NCBI RefSeq assembly: GCF_918797505.1
Contig: NC_092801.1
Location: forward strand, 16,492,001-16,556,000
Direction: 5' to 3'
From: Bemisia tabaci
Lineage: Eukaryota; Arthropoda; Insecta; Hemiptera; Aleyrodidae
DNA length: 64,000 bases
Shown here: positions 33,708 through 58,316 of the stretch, piece by piece
Numbering within the stretch: the first letter of the stretch is position 1
How the letters are laid out: every line of letters starts with the position of its first letter
Notes under the pieces: generated by a model
Database searches by the model: none
The model's input: the letters and a program-made list of their open reading frames with translations, nothing else
What the model was told of the DNA's origin: nothing
Made by a program: the position numbers and the translations under genes

Positions 33708-33911
33708 TTACCAAAAGTAATCTTACAGAGTTAATGAACAAAAAACTAGAATAATTTTCATATTTTATGAAAAATGTATTCAACAACTATGAGATATAAT
33801 GAAAATGATAACATAATCTTCCATTACTTATTGTACAAAACAAAACAGAAAGGTATCAAAAATCTATTGGAATTAGGTAAGGATCTAGATTTGGATAGTA
33901 CGTGAAATAGA

Positions 33912-35139
33912 TCAATTGAAACCACCTGCATTTTTAGACAGTAACTGAGTAAACCGTTGGGTAACTAGAAGAGAAACATCGATAAATCTATCCACACAAT
34001 TTGATAAGCACGTTTCAGTCTTGCTGTCTAGTTTGTTTGAGGGTTTTTCGACACACTTGTCCCAACAGATTTCATTGAACTCGTGGATCTGAAAAAGAAA
34101 TTGGGAAAATGGATTAGGTATTTATTTCATCAGTATTCACCACTGCCTTGTGTACTTTGTACAGTTTAAAATATAGATTAATTTACTAGTGAGGGTAAAG
34201 GGTACCCTAGGAGTTAGCAACATTAAATGAGACACACGACTCACAAAGACAAATTTACATTCTCTGTTCCTGGTGTATTCTGCATTGTCCAACCTGGCAG
34301 GGCCACCGCCAAATCATCCGCGGTTCAAGTGTATTTTAATTTTCATGGACAGTTTCAGCTTCCGCCCAACATTTGAGAACTTACTGTTGGTCGAAAAACT
34401 GCAGAGTCTAGTATGAGCTCATCACACTCTAATTCTAACTCTAAAAACACACTAATATTAAATATCATCCAGTCTATAACATCTGATAAAGAGAAATTTG
34501 CTCATACATTGAAATCGGCACTGCAGCATGGCCATGGCTTTTCGGAGCATCATGAGCGGTGTTCTGCCTTCCTTCTAAAATTTTAGGAGCCACCTTCACC
34601 GGAAAGCCCAATTTTAAGGAGTCATCGACTATTTTTTAGGAACCAAATTAAATTTTTGCATATGGGCCATGGCAAACCTTCTCGCTCTCGAGCTGCGCTG
34701 CGAACGGTACATGTAGAGAACGCTTTATTGCTACCGCTGCTCCCCAGTTGCAAGATCAATCTGTCAAATTTTTTAGGTGCCACCATAGCCCAGCCTCCAC
34801 AATTTTTGGGGGCCAAGCCCCGATCTTTAGGCGCATTTGGCGCATGGCGCCCGGGGAAGGCAAAACACTGGTTATGAGTAGTATTTTAAACTGGCTTCAG
34901 TGGGCCACCTGGCTTGAAAAGACTATTTTAAGAAGGGGACAGAATCGAGGTCATGTTAAAATAATGTAAGAGTGAATTTGGAATTTACAACGTCAACTGC
35001 AAGACATAATTACCTGCGCATTGAATTGTGCTCGCTGCTTCTCTATGACTAAGAATTCTTGAAGTTCCTTATCTCCCCCGCCTCCTCCATCCTTGTCGGA
35101 CGGGGAGGAATCAGAGCTAAAGCTAAACAAATCAGACAT
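33912..35139 (-). CDS. Tim8: Mitochondrial import inner membrane translocase subunit Tim8
   Basis: Two exons on the minus strand, 35139-35014 (42 codons) and 34088-33912 (58 codons plus TGA), are separated by a 925-nt GT-AG intron and encode 100 residues, the usual small-Tim size. The start ATG (35137-35139) opens MSDLFSFSSDSSPSDKDG, a Ser/Asp-rich segment with five Gly. Exon 2 carries the defining twin CX3C motifs, C50-WDK-C54 and C69-LSN-C73, 14 residues apart, then CVDRFIDVS, as in Tim8. In the family, Tim8 pairs with Tim13 in a 70-kDa hexamer in the intermembrane space and ferries hydrophobic precursors such as Tim23; the cysteines form two disulfides via the Mia40/Erv1 relay. The gene is divergent from Pgi. 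A possible poly(A) hexamer in minus sense lies near 33370. Confidence 0.95.
34556..34871. mobile_element. MITE in the Tim8 intron
   Basis: The left end AGCGGTGTTCTGCCTTCC and right end GGAAGGCAAAACACTGG are imperfect inverted repeats. The interior is locally GC-rich, with repeated TTTTAGG(A/T)GCCACC and GGCGCATTTGGCGCATGGCG phrases. It occupies about a third of the intron. Reading frames here on either strand are non-genic. Confidence 0.6.
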
Positions 35140-35457
35140 TGTTAATTGAGAATAAGGAACTAGGATTGAAAAATGATAAAGTTAAGTACTTATCACAGGT
35201 TTTGCACACTTTTTTTCAGAAGACTAAAATAATAATAACATAACCTAGATAACATCACGTCCAACATTCCTCAGTCCAGGGTCGCCGGATTGAAATCGAA
35301 CCAAAAAGCTCGGCAAGGAACCTGGAAGAAAGCCACCGCCACCCGTCTGTCAAACTTCGTGAGAGAGCTTTCAGTTGTGTTTTGATAACCCAAGTTTCAG
35401 TTCGGTGATAACGATTGTGTTTTATAATTCAAATTTTCCGGTAATAATCAAGCGAAA
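35140..35457. promoter_or_regulatory. Shared bidirectional promoter between Tim8 and Pgi
   Basis: Only 318 bp separate the two start codons. On the Pgi side there are two arthropod initiator-like TCAGTT sites at 35371-35376 and 35397-35402, 56-87 bp before the Pgi ATG. No TATA box is obvious. The middle (35265-35345) is relatively GC-rich, with a GATTGAAATCG palindrome-like stretch and a CCACCGCCACCC block. Sharing is inferred from geometry, not shown. Confidence 0.6.
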
Positions 35458-48673
<13,216 letters not shown>

Positions 48674-51200
48674 ATTTTTCTTGGGGAAACAAAACGCACT
48701 TTTCAACTGTCCATTGGGAAGACATCACAGCAAATAACCAAGTATTATTGTATGGAGACAGACTGACAGAAAGGTAAAACTAAGCTTGTGGGAATAACAG
48801 CCACAAAATTAGAGAGTTTCAAGCTTTCAACTCGGCTACTGCTCATAACCAAATAATTTCACCAGTAATGAAGAATTTTCAGTTACAAATTTTTATTGAA
48901 ACTCTTACTTCCAGGCCGCCTAAAAAAAATCTCAAGTTTCAGTATTTCTTTCAGTCGTGTTTTTATACCAAAACTGCTGTTTTCTTTTTTAAACTGTTCA
49001 TTTTAGCAGCCAAACTGAATAACCAATGATTTTTTTCCGTCATGTTGTAATTATTCCTAGGTGTACTGATTTTCACACCATTTTCGATTTTAGCATAATT
49101 TTTGATGTTCAACATTATTTATTATTTATTTATTTTTGTAAGCTTCCATCTTTTTATTTATCAAACATGAATCATAAAAAATTAGACATTTAATGTACTT
49201 AGTGATTAATGAACGTAGTCCTTTTAAAAAGTAATGCGTGAATAGTTTATTCTTGTTGAGATTTTAGCTGTTTTATGTGTTTTTTGTTTTTTCAAATTAC
49301 TTCTTTAAGCTTTGATCATGCTATTTGTAACATCATGAAATGAGTTGCTGCCCCTAATTGATCTAGAGGTATGAATTTTACATAAATGAGTCTTTGTCAG
49401 TTTTTATTATCATGCAAAAGTGAAGCCTGCAAACTGAAATGTTTCGTATACTGGAAATCTGTGTTTTCTCAGCATTTTTTCTAAAACTGCCAATATTGAT
49501 TGCAATACTTAGTGATTTGTGTGGAATACTTATTCGAAAGCAAAGATTTTTTATTCTACATGAAGCATTTTCAGCTGAACTTTTCACCAAAACCTAGGTA
49601 CCTATGCTATGCTCTTGTAAAAATTGAATTTTAATGTCATTACTTTTTTCCAGTCTACCGTAATTGTTAAAAGCGTATAGTTGAATTATTTTTCGAAAGA
49701 ACTGATGTATTAAATTTGTTATTTTTTAATACCTTTAGTTTCTTACTGATTCTCATTTTTCCCGTAGTCTTCATACCAACGGTGAAACTGCACCGATGCG
49801 TATCTTGTCCATTGCATTTCAAAATCTCTGCTATCATTTTATTTGATCAATGGAAAACAAACCAATACAGTAGTTTGGATTTATAACAAAGTATTCTTTT
49901 CTTGCACTAAGAAAATCAGGGAAGTTTTCCATAAATGACAGTGAGTACCTTCCCATTTAGAAAATAAACCATGATACGAAGTTTGCTGCATTGCAAATCA
50001 ACAACTGCGTTTTTGCAGTTTTGTTGTTGATATTGATGCATTTTACAGATAAGGTATGTAACTTACTTTTTTGGAAAAATTAGGTGAATGTTGGTTATTT
50101 TGGTATGCATTATCATACTGTTTTTATTTAGGTATATATTTGGAAGAAATTAGGTCCCTACCTATTTGTGTTTTAGAATTTCCAAACGGTTTCAATGTTT
50201 TTAAAACATTTGATAGCCATTTTTAGTACTGACTCTGAAATAAGTAGTTCCAAATATTGCAATTTACACGTAATTCAATGAGGCCAACGCACCTTTTCTC
50301 CCTGATGACTTAAAATGATTGAAATGAAGTAAGAAATGTTTTAGTCGTAGGGCACTGATATTGGTGTAATTTTTTTAATTAATGTAAAATTTTACAGACT
50401 TAAAGTGTCACAAAAAAAAAGTGAAAATGATCAAAACCATCCGTCATGTGCAGAAATGAAAGTAAGGTAATTTTACCATTACTTGATGAAATTCCACCTT
50501 TTTAGAGCTGAAAGGTCTCTACATTTGTGTAGTTAATCAATTTTTGTGCAAAATTTTAAATTTTGATAAACTTAAAACAACAAAAAAATCTACTTAATTG
50601 TTGAAACTGATAAGCAGAAACATGCTGGTTCTTTCTCCTATGAGAAATCTCAAGAAGGTTTTCTTATTTGCATGCTTTAACTGGTTTTTAAGTTTTTTGA
50701 AATTTCAAATTGAACAATCATTTTACTATTTGAAAGAACCAACTAGTATTAAGTTAAAATCAAGAAGAAAAGAGATCTGAGGTTTTATCCCTCCATAAGA
50801 CCTTTTATAGGTAGGACGTAAAAAGGCTTAAATTAGATAAATTAGCCAAAATATTAGGTAAGATAAAACCTGAAACATCTTGGCTGGTTATCTACATGTT
50901 CTCAGGCATGATCAAAGTGTGATTCCACAAAATCAACGAGGTACAAGAAGTGAGAGCTGATATTTTTGTCAATCTTTCGAAGGGACCTCAGGTTCCTCTA
51001 CTGTAGCATGTTCGATTTTGTCTCAAGTGATTCGACTCGCTTGCTTGACAATATTTGACACGACCCGTAAATTGTGCCTTTTCTTCGTCAGACACAGAAA
51101 ATCTCCTTCATTTAGGTGGATCTGCAACTTAAGTTGCTCCTAGTGTAATGCGAATGCGAGCATTGCGCATTCTCGTAGAACTTCGAATAATTGCCGACAG
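48674..51200. other. Region between Pgi and the next gene
   Basis: Presumed Pgi 3' UTR and spacer; very AT-rich, with no exon supported. It carries one MITE (49778-50040). The true polyadenylation site cannot be chosen from sequence alone. Confidence 0.6.
49778..50040. mobile_element. MITE related to the ACTGCAGGAATGCGTATC family
   Basis: It begins GGTGAAACTGCACCGATGCG and TTTCAAAATCTCTGCTATCA, then GGGAAGTTTTCCATAAATGA. The right side has CAACAACTGCGTTTTTGCAG then TTTTGTTGTTG, a local hairpin near the terminus. Confidence 0.55.
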
Positions 51201-54200
51201 ATTGAGCTAGTATCGCGTCGTTTATCATTGGATCCGATGTTTTGATTTGGATTGCAGTTTTGCAGTTTTAGGCTTTTCCCTAAAATCTGAGCTCTCCTTC
51301 CGTGTTTTGATTAGAACTTTCCTGTGTTTTTCTTCGGTGATCGTGTGATGGAGTGGTCAGATTAGTTTTTGAACATATTCCAGATCCTCTCTCAGATATG
51401 CTCGATCTATCACAGTATTATAATCTAAGTAGTGTAAGTTTTACTGGTGACTCATTTCCTGATTTCAGTGAATTTGAAATCGAAAGCGAATGCTCTGATT
51501 TTCCCAGGGACAGGTATGCTCAATCTATTTATCTTGATAATTTTCATCAAGGTGTTTTGTTTGAACTTCTTCTCAATTTTGTTTTGAGGCGCATTCTTGA
51601 AGAACCATTCATGTCTTTCAGTTTCCTTCTCTGTTACCGAAAGCGCCCCTTCACTGCCTCCAAACTAATGTATTCTTCTCATAAATCGTATCGCTACCTC
51701 CTTTTGGTCAGGTAGAACTGAGCCTCTCTCTCAGAAGCAATTTTCTTATTATCTGGCCTTTGTTTTGCTACATGTTTCTAAATCAGTGTTTCCAGTTGAG
51801 GTTAGAAACTAATGCATGATTGATTTTTTTTCTTCCTACTTTAGAGGTCATCAACTGCGAAATGATGACACCATCCAATGTTAAGTTGGAAGAGGTTCGG
51901 TACTCGGGCTCCTTTTTAGACCCATCAACGGTACTCCCTACGCAGTTCGGTACTCGGGCTCCTTAATTTAAACTTATTTAGAAGAACATACGATGCTCGT
52001 AATCAATCACAAACACATTTTGAATGAAATTTACTTTGCCCAGATGGTTTCCGGAGTTCACGTAAAGTGGGGCTATTTTCACATACGCTTTATTCTCAGC
52101 GTAATTTTTTTCGTTACTGCTCACGATGTTGTCGTGTATTCTGTAATAAAAAGTATTATTTAGAGGAAAAAATGAAATATAAATTAATCTAACCTAACCT
52201 TACCTAACTTACCCGAGCATTGCCTTACGTAGCCCAACCTAAAGCGACCAAACTTGTGGGCCCGTAGGTTAGGTTGCGTTACGTTACGTCAGGTAAGTTA
52301 CCTTAGGTTGGGCTACTCAGGCTTGTGGATATTGGGTTTACGTAGGCGCCGCGTCAAATCATGGCGTATGTTCTTCTAAATAAGTTTAAATTAAGGAGCC
52401 CGAGTACCGAACTGCATAGGGGGTACCGTTGATGGGTCTAAAAAGGAGCCCGAGTACCGAACTACACCCGTTAAGTCTAATTGATTTTTAGGTTGAATTT
52501 ATCTTCAGCTCATGCCCTCAGAGATGTAAGAGATCTACAGAGGCCCCTCAAATGTCATGTTTTTTTACTGAGGTTAATCACTGCAAGCAATGGAAGTTTA
52601 AGTTTGATCAACAGAGCTTCCGATTGTTAATTTACCAAGTTACACATCTTAATCTAACTTGGGTTTAGAATTTAGAATTTATTTATTCAAAAATATAAGC
52701 ATAATAACTAAGAAGAATTTTAACACTGGAAACTGCCCAAAAGCACAAGCTTGAGTGGGTAGGCCAGTAACAATAAAAAGTTTAATCAACGAGAACACAC
52801 AAAACAAGAAAAAGTGAAGATTGGCAATACCACGCCTGCGGCCTGTCCTCCAAGATTCTAACAGGAAACAACAATTCTTTTCTTAACCATGAAATAACAA
52901 CAAGAAAATAAATTTGCAACGTATTTCTCATAGTGTCACTGAATCCCTATTTTAATGATTCTGAGATCCGGGAACGTTGACATATTTTGATGTCCCATTT
53001 CATCTGATGAAAATTAGGCAATGATGATTCTGTCGATAAAACGAAAACTTTCACAGCATGTGAATCATGGCCAGATGCCATATGTAGTTACGTATGTAAC
53101 TGTTGGTTTGATTATTCGTGTATGTTATTTGTGCGATTCGCAGGAGCATGAGAAAATCCTCCGCCAGAGGCAATTAAGATGAGAATAAATACGAGGAATT
53201 ACGATTTTATGGGCCTAGGAATTCTTCAAGAGACATGCCCCTTAAAGCCCGAAGTGGTCGTGCGCATTTGCTAATTCCAAAATATTTCCTCCATCAAAAT
53301 TTTTAGTCTTAAGAGAAAATTGAGCATCATTCTTGTCCTTCTTTCATTAAGTTTTGGTGATTCACTGAAATTCCAAAAGAGTTTGACACTCCTGCATAAT
53401 TAATTTAATGTTTTACAAGCTGAAAAGAAATGTACGTACTTTATAATATAATAGAATGTAATGAATGAACCTGAAAAATATATTTCAAATGAGTGATTTT
53501 CAAACTGAAAAGACGGCCTGAGCATTTTTTGCTTATGTTTTTCTGTTTGAATAGAGAAACAATTACCTTTTGTTTTCTTGTGTTTCTGTCACATTGTCTT
53601 TAAAACTAATGTATTTTTTTTATTTGGCTTTGCTTCAGTGGTTTGCAATTACTAAACCTAACAACTTAATTTTTATTAGCAGACCGGCAGCTAAGTCACT
53701 GGTAAGATTTCCATTTTCTTTTAATTATCTTTTCTTTTCTGTCAGGTAGCATTCTATCATCAGTGCCAAATGAGTCTTTCAAAGGTAATCATATGCTTAG
53801 TACGCAGAAGAAGGTTTAAAAAAGTTTCTCATTGTCTGTGACAGTGACCAATGAATGGAGAGCATTGATCAGTATATTGACGGTGTAAGCCGGCAATCAA
53901 TAACTTGGTTTGCGACGTTGCAGGTTTCCTGTACTTTATTTTTTAAATGGAAAACTACTCAGTGGTAATTCTTTAAAACTGCCATGATTTTTCTGTTCTG
54001 TGTGAAGAAAATTCTGCATAAACTTCAAGGAATAATGTCAATTTGTTCTCCTTTAAAAAATAACAGAAAGGGGGAGATTTTCAGACACAGCAAACGAGAT
54101 ATGTGATTGCAGACTTACACTGTCGTTATCCTTATTTGATTATTATTTGATATTATCCTTATAATGAGTTCAGAATTTGATTATTTCTATTTAACACGGG

Positions 54201-55360
54201 TCATGCTGTTACTCTTCCTTTTCTTTTCTTTTAGTATTTGTACTCAGTCGGCAAATTTTAAGTCCCTCCTCTGATATGAAATTCAGTCAGTTACATTGGC
54301 TTTAAATAATGATTATCAGTGTCTGCAGGTTTCAAAGTCGGTACCAGCTTAGGCAAACTTTATACTTGACAGGGGGGTTCGTTTCCTGAGCATCGGAGTC
54401 TTAAGCTTCAGTTTTCATTTCGGCACTATTTATGAAACATCCATTGACCAAAAAACGGCAATTAATCAGCAATTATTAATTAACTGCATAATAAATCAGC
54501 TCCAAATTTCGCCTGTATGCGAGGAATTAAGTTTGCCAGCCGGAGTGCAAAGGGTTTTGAGATTCGTTAAGTTTTCGCGGAGATATCTCAAAATAACGCA
54601 AAAGTTGAACGTGTTCGTGTAAGATACAGTAGCAGCTCCTATTCTCGGTTGTTGGAGATCTCTCTAGGCTTAACGGGGTTGCTACTGCTCCTAGTAATCT
54701 TTATTCCAACAAGTAACTTGAAACCATAAGCAAGGAAATTATGAAAAAATCAGAATACAAAACAGCTGGCAGCTGTCTGTCAAAATCTTTTGTTTGGATG
54801 AGACAAGAAAAAAGTAGAGATGTGTGATTGATCTGTTGTATTAGTAAGGTTTGAGGCCAAACCTTTTCAGGCCATATAATAGAAAAAGTAAAGATATCTT
54901 TCCAGTAACCTAAAATCAGTTGATTTTCCAGCCTGGCATAATGACTCTCACAATTGCCCGATCACATTCATTCTTATTATCCACTCCATTCCTTATTTAT
55001 CTTGTCTCATCCAATAGATAAACACAAGATTTAAAGCATGCCTGCTCGTGCATCTGTCAACTAGATATCTTTTTTTCAAAAGCAAAGAAAGAAGAAGGAA
55101 AACACCTATGCTGTTTTTAAAAATAAATTGGGATTTTAGGAGCAGACAGCTCTTTAAATATGGACTTTTCCTTCCAGGAACATTCAAATTCTTAGTTCTT
55201 AATTTCATAACTTATTTTTCACCCCTATGACTTAAAACTAGTTAGATTTTTCAAATACTTTTTTCTCGATTACAGCCCGGCCCGACGTAATTCTGACCTC
55301 AAGCTGAAAATGGCTCCGACTACGACTATAGAAACCATCACAATCACAAGACCTTTAAAG
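51200..55360 (+). CDS. 5' exons of an unrecognised gene (partial)
   Basis: Exon 51398-51513 (ATG at 51398) ends AG|GTATGC and joins in frame to 55276-55360 (acceptor TTACAG, donor AAG|GTAAGC), leaving phase 0. The predicted N-terminus has MLDLSQYYNLSSVSFTGDSF, an acidic Ser-rich stretch (SEFEIESECSDFPRDS), then PARRNSDLKLKMAPTTTIET and ITITRPLK. A second Met in the latter exon could start a shorter form. A five-codon upstream frame (51348-51365) precedes the first ATG. The 5' UTR probably begins near 51.2 kb. Later exons were not found before 64000. The Thr-rich start recalls insect MARVEL-domain proteins, but this is only a guess. Confidence 0.5.
51398..51513 (+). CDS. Candidate first coding exon of the unrecognised gene
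   Basis: The frame is open from an in-frame GTG at 51353, but the first ATG is 51398. The exon ends with the strong donor GACAG|GTATGC at 51514. The encoded 38 complete residues are Ser/Asp/Glu/Phe-rich. Support is frame compatibility with 55276-55360 and the splice signal; without transcript data it could also be 5' UTR. Confidence 0.45.
51886..52469. mobile_element. 584-bp foldback element with internally repeated termini
   Basis: Terminal inverted repeats of about 110 bp (about 51892-52000 and 52368-52463). Within each arm the motif TTCGGTACTCGGGCTCCTT occurs twice, about 58 bp apart. GTTAAG flanks both sides (51880-51885 and 52470-52475), a likely target-site duplication. The interior has an AACCTAACCT-rich arm (52186-52215) facing GTAGGTTAGGTTGCGTTACG (52266-52285), a second weaker inverted repeat. 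No transposase. It sits in the intron of the unrecognised gene. Confidence 0.9.
53879..54125. mobile_element. MITE with GACGGTGTAAGCCGGCAATC ends, copy 2
   Basis: Full-length relative of 23631-23882: the left end GACGGTGTAAGCCGGCAATC, the right end ATTGCAGACTTACACTGTCG, and a shared interior (GGAAAACTACTCAGTGG, TTTAAAACTGCCATGATTTT). Confidence 0.8.
55276..55360 (+). CDS. Candidate second coding exon of the unrecognised gene
   Basis: A clean polypyrimidine-rich acceptor (TTTTCTCGATTACAG) and donor (AAAG|GTAAGC) flank 85 bp. One frame of three is open and contains ATG at 55310 in good context (AAAATGGCT). That frame continues from the 51398 exon. Confidence 0.55.
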
Positions 55361-56354
55361 GTAAGCCTGAGAATTTTTCCTGGTATTTTCTAATCCTCCA
55401 ATTCTAGGGTGCCAAAAGTTTCAAAAGATTGGGACTATTCAAGAAGTTATTTCTTCAGGCACTTCTCCAAAAGTTTCCTCACGAAAGTCTCCAAGTGAGA
55501 CTTTTTTCTTCTCTCACCCCTTGAAAATTCCTTGCGTTCTGCCTCATCTGACAACCACTGTAAATACTTACCCATTTGAATTTTTTCCCAAATCTTCCAA
55601 TCGCATAATCCAGCATTCATGCACCCCTGTCCATTTCCAAGTAGGTATGGATGTTCAATCTTCTGGCGTCATGATCGTAACCAGAGTAATGGACTATAAC
55701 CGTTTTTAGTTAAATTTTACTGCTTGTAAATTTTATTATAAAAAATACCCAATTTCCTGAGACGAACCCTTTAACAGTTTTTTTGAGACTTGTCTTTTTG
55801 AAAAAGAATTTTCGCAGTTGTTGCTTCTAAGTGGCAAAATTTGATATGAACAGCCAAATTCCTTTAAAATGGAGTATATTCTCCCTATTGCACTGGCACA
55901 GCTTCCCAGAATATTGTGCATTTGCACTGACTAAATCTTCAACTTTGTGTTGGAAAAACCTATCAAACTTCCGACACTTTGCTACTTTCGCTAAACTCTT
56001 TCTTTCCAAGCTGTCCTCAAAAATATTTAATCTATAACATTTTATTTAAATATAACTTATCATACATTATTGGTAACTAACCGATTTGGCATCTGTGGTC
56101 AGGGGGGCACTTAGAGAAATTTCACCTCAGTTAGGAGTCTATTTTATTTTTTTGGTTGGGAAAATCCGATTACCTAAAGGAAGAAAATTTTTGCATATGT
56201 AATGAGCAACATTTTCGGATCCATCAGGTATCAGTCAGTGAATTTTCGAATTTTACCGAACTTGCCACCCTGACTTTACACAGACACACGACGAACTGGA
56301 CCACACAAAACCACTCCTTTTCGGATCGGGAGTGTGCGAGAGGGCAGCAGTAAT

Positions 56355-57523
56355 ATGCCTTGATGAGGAAAAACGCCTTATGAACATTCGAATGTTGCCA
56401 AATTTTCCTGAATAAAATATTTGTTTTCGAGGAAACCTTACTTAATATTTTCCCTTGAAATTTTCCGGTACTTCGGACCAAATTGGGAATAAAATTCCCT
56501 GAAACAGTAAAAGGAAATCAGGGTGTCTATTGAACGGAACAAATGCGGATACACTGAAAAAGCACGGATTTCGGACGGTCGGGACGGGAGTACGGAAAAG
56601 GCACGTAAATTCGAGATTTTCGTGATAAATTCTACAACGTAGCCTTGGGGGTATGCGATTTCTTAACACAATCCATTTATCAAATTCCCGGTTCAATTCC
56701 TCGTGTTTTTCTGTCTATTCCTGAGTCATTTCATCATTCCATGTACCTACCATGTGCATGTACCTGAGGTAAGGAAAAAAGCAAGAATTTTTGAGAATCG
56801 TCAAAATGAGCAGTTTTCGAGAAAGTAAGGAAAAGGTACTGAATAAATCAGGGACTTGAGTAACAGGGTACCAGCACTGCCGTGCTGAGGAAAAACGCTG
56901 TATGAACCTTCAGGCGTTGCCAAATTTCGTTTGGTAAGTCACGCATTTTCTGGAAAATACGTAAATATTTTTCCTCCAATTTTTTGTTCGCAATTTCACA
57001 TCAAGAACCTGAAAATTTCAAGGAAAAACACTCATAGCTTTCCTAAAAAATAAACATTTTATCGACGGAGATTTGGCAACTCTCGAATGGTCATACGGCG
57101 TTTTTCCTTAGCACGGCAGAGTAGAAAACCCGAAAATATTCACAGTGTTCCGGGGGAAAAATCGTGTTCTATAAAATGAAATTTGACAACGTCCGATGGC
57201 TCATACGGCGTTCTTCTTGCGCACGACCGTTAAATCGTGCCTCACCCTTACTGCCGTGCCGAGGAAAAACGCCGTATGAACATTCGAGAGTTGCCAAATT
57301 TCCTTCGATAAAATGTTTGTTTTTGAGGAAAATTATGAATATTTTTCCTTGAAATTTACAGACGTTTTAGATCAAATTACAAAAAAAATTAACCGGGAAA
57401 TTGGCGGACAAATATTCGAAACTTTTCCTAAAAATTGGTGATTTGCCAGGGAAAATTCGGCAACGCCTGAAGGCGCATACTTGCGTTCTTCTTACGGGCG
57501 ACAGTTAAATCGTGCCTCACCCT
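56355..57523. mobile_element. Cluster of MITEs with GAGGAAAAACGCCGTATGAA ends
   Basis: A left-end fragment at 56355-56500, a two-ended copy at 56876-57119 (TGCCGTGCTGAGGAAAAACG at left, CGTTTTTCCTTAGCACGGCA at right), a right-end fragment at 57183-57249, and a copy at 57250-57523. GTTAAATCGTGCCTCACCCT occurs at both 57229 and 57504, so the last two units share the same atypical right end. The relative at 19508-19757 shows the family is dispersed. Confidence 0.75.
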
Positions 57524-57811
57524 TAGGCCGACCTTGGAGTCGCGGAAACCGACGTCTCTTCCCTTTGACAGAGCGTCTTCTCTTTTTATCGCATCCGGCC
57601 TCTATGAATTCTATGATTGTTCTAGTGTCTGAAACCACGTCTGCGATTATTAAATGGCCCCATTGAACGGTCCCTCGCCCCTCGCCCCTCCCCCTCGTGC
57701 GCCCGCGGAATTAAATCTACCGTGAGTCCGCCTCTTTAGCCTCCGTGAACCGTCTTCTCTGCGTTGCTTATACTCTTCCTCTTTTAGAGATTGAGTAGAG
57801 ACTTCTGCCGT

Positions 57812-58316
57812 AATGGAGATGTTGCATGTGTGAGGAATTTGCGATTTAACTGTTGATTCTTTTGTAAAAGTTCGCGAGAAACACGATGTGGCCAGTGGTT
57901 TTCTCTGAAATTGACTCCCAAGCTCAAAAAAAGCTCTCAAGTTGAGGCCAAAATGGAGGGGATATCCCACGCTATTCTGAGGGTCCACCTCTACATCAAA
58001 ATAAATTATCCATGCAAAGATAGGGAGCAAATACATTGACAGGGCTGCCACTTTATTTGGGACTCTAAAACTGAAAAAACGGCATCATTGCTGATGTATT
58101 TGCTCCCTCTTTTTGCATGGAGAGTTTGTCTTGATGTACGTGGACTCTCAGGGTAGGGTGGGATATCCCCTCCATTTTGGCCTCAACTTGAGAGCTTTTT
58201 TTGAGCTTGGGAGTTGATTTCAGAGAAAACCAGTGGCACCATCGTGTTTCTTGCGAAATTTTAAATAAGAATCAACAGTCAAATCGCAAATTCCTCACTC
58301 ATGCAACATCTCCATT
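57812..58316. mobile_element. 505-bp foldback element, AATGGAGATGTTGCAT family, copy A
   Basis: Arms of about 200-220 bp are inverted copies: AATGGAGATGTTGCATGTGT at left, CATGCAACATCTCCATT at right. Shared internal blocks include GTGGTTTTCTCTGAAATTGA, AAAAAAAGCTCTCAAGTTGA and CCAAAATGGAGGGGATATCC. Only about 60 bp separate the arms. The minus-strand 133-codon frame that overlaps it is not a gene. Confidence 0.9.

Larger units (their letters stand above)
25488..33911. other. Gene-poor interval between the large gene and Tim8
   Basis: No exon or RNA gene was found in about 8.4 kb. The first part is presumably 3' UTR of the large gene; several AATAAA hexamers occur (for example near 25765, 27594, 30478 and 31345) but the true end cannot be chosen. 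MITEs are at 27620-27746, 28738-28875, 30723-30965, 31629-31990 and 32403-32956. A T-rich tract is at 27380-27560 and a C15/A14 run at 33679. The 134-codon frame at 27607-28011 starts inside a MITE and is not believed. Confidence 0.6.

Noticed and set aside
53681..53702. Micro-exon between AG and GTAAGA in the intron of the unrecognised gene
   Set aside because: Including it shifts the 55276 exon into a frame with an immediate stop; it could at most be an alternative 5' UTR exon.
57650..58051. 133-codon minus-strand ORF
   Set aside because: Half of it is the left arm of the 505-bp foldback; the frame is not kept in the copy at 61207.
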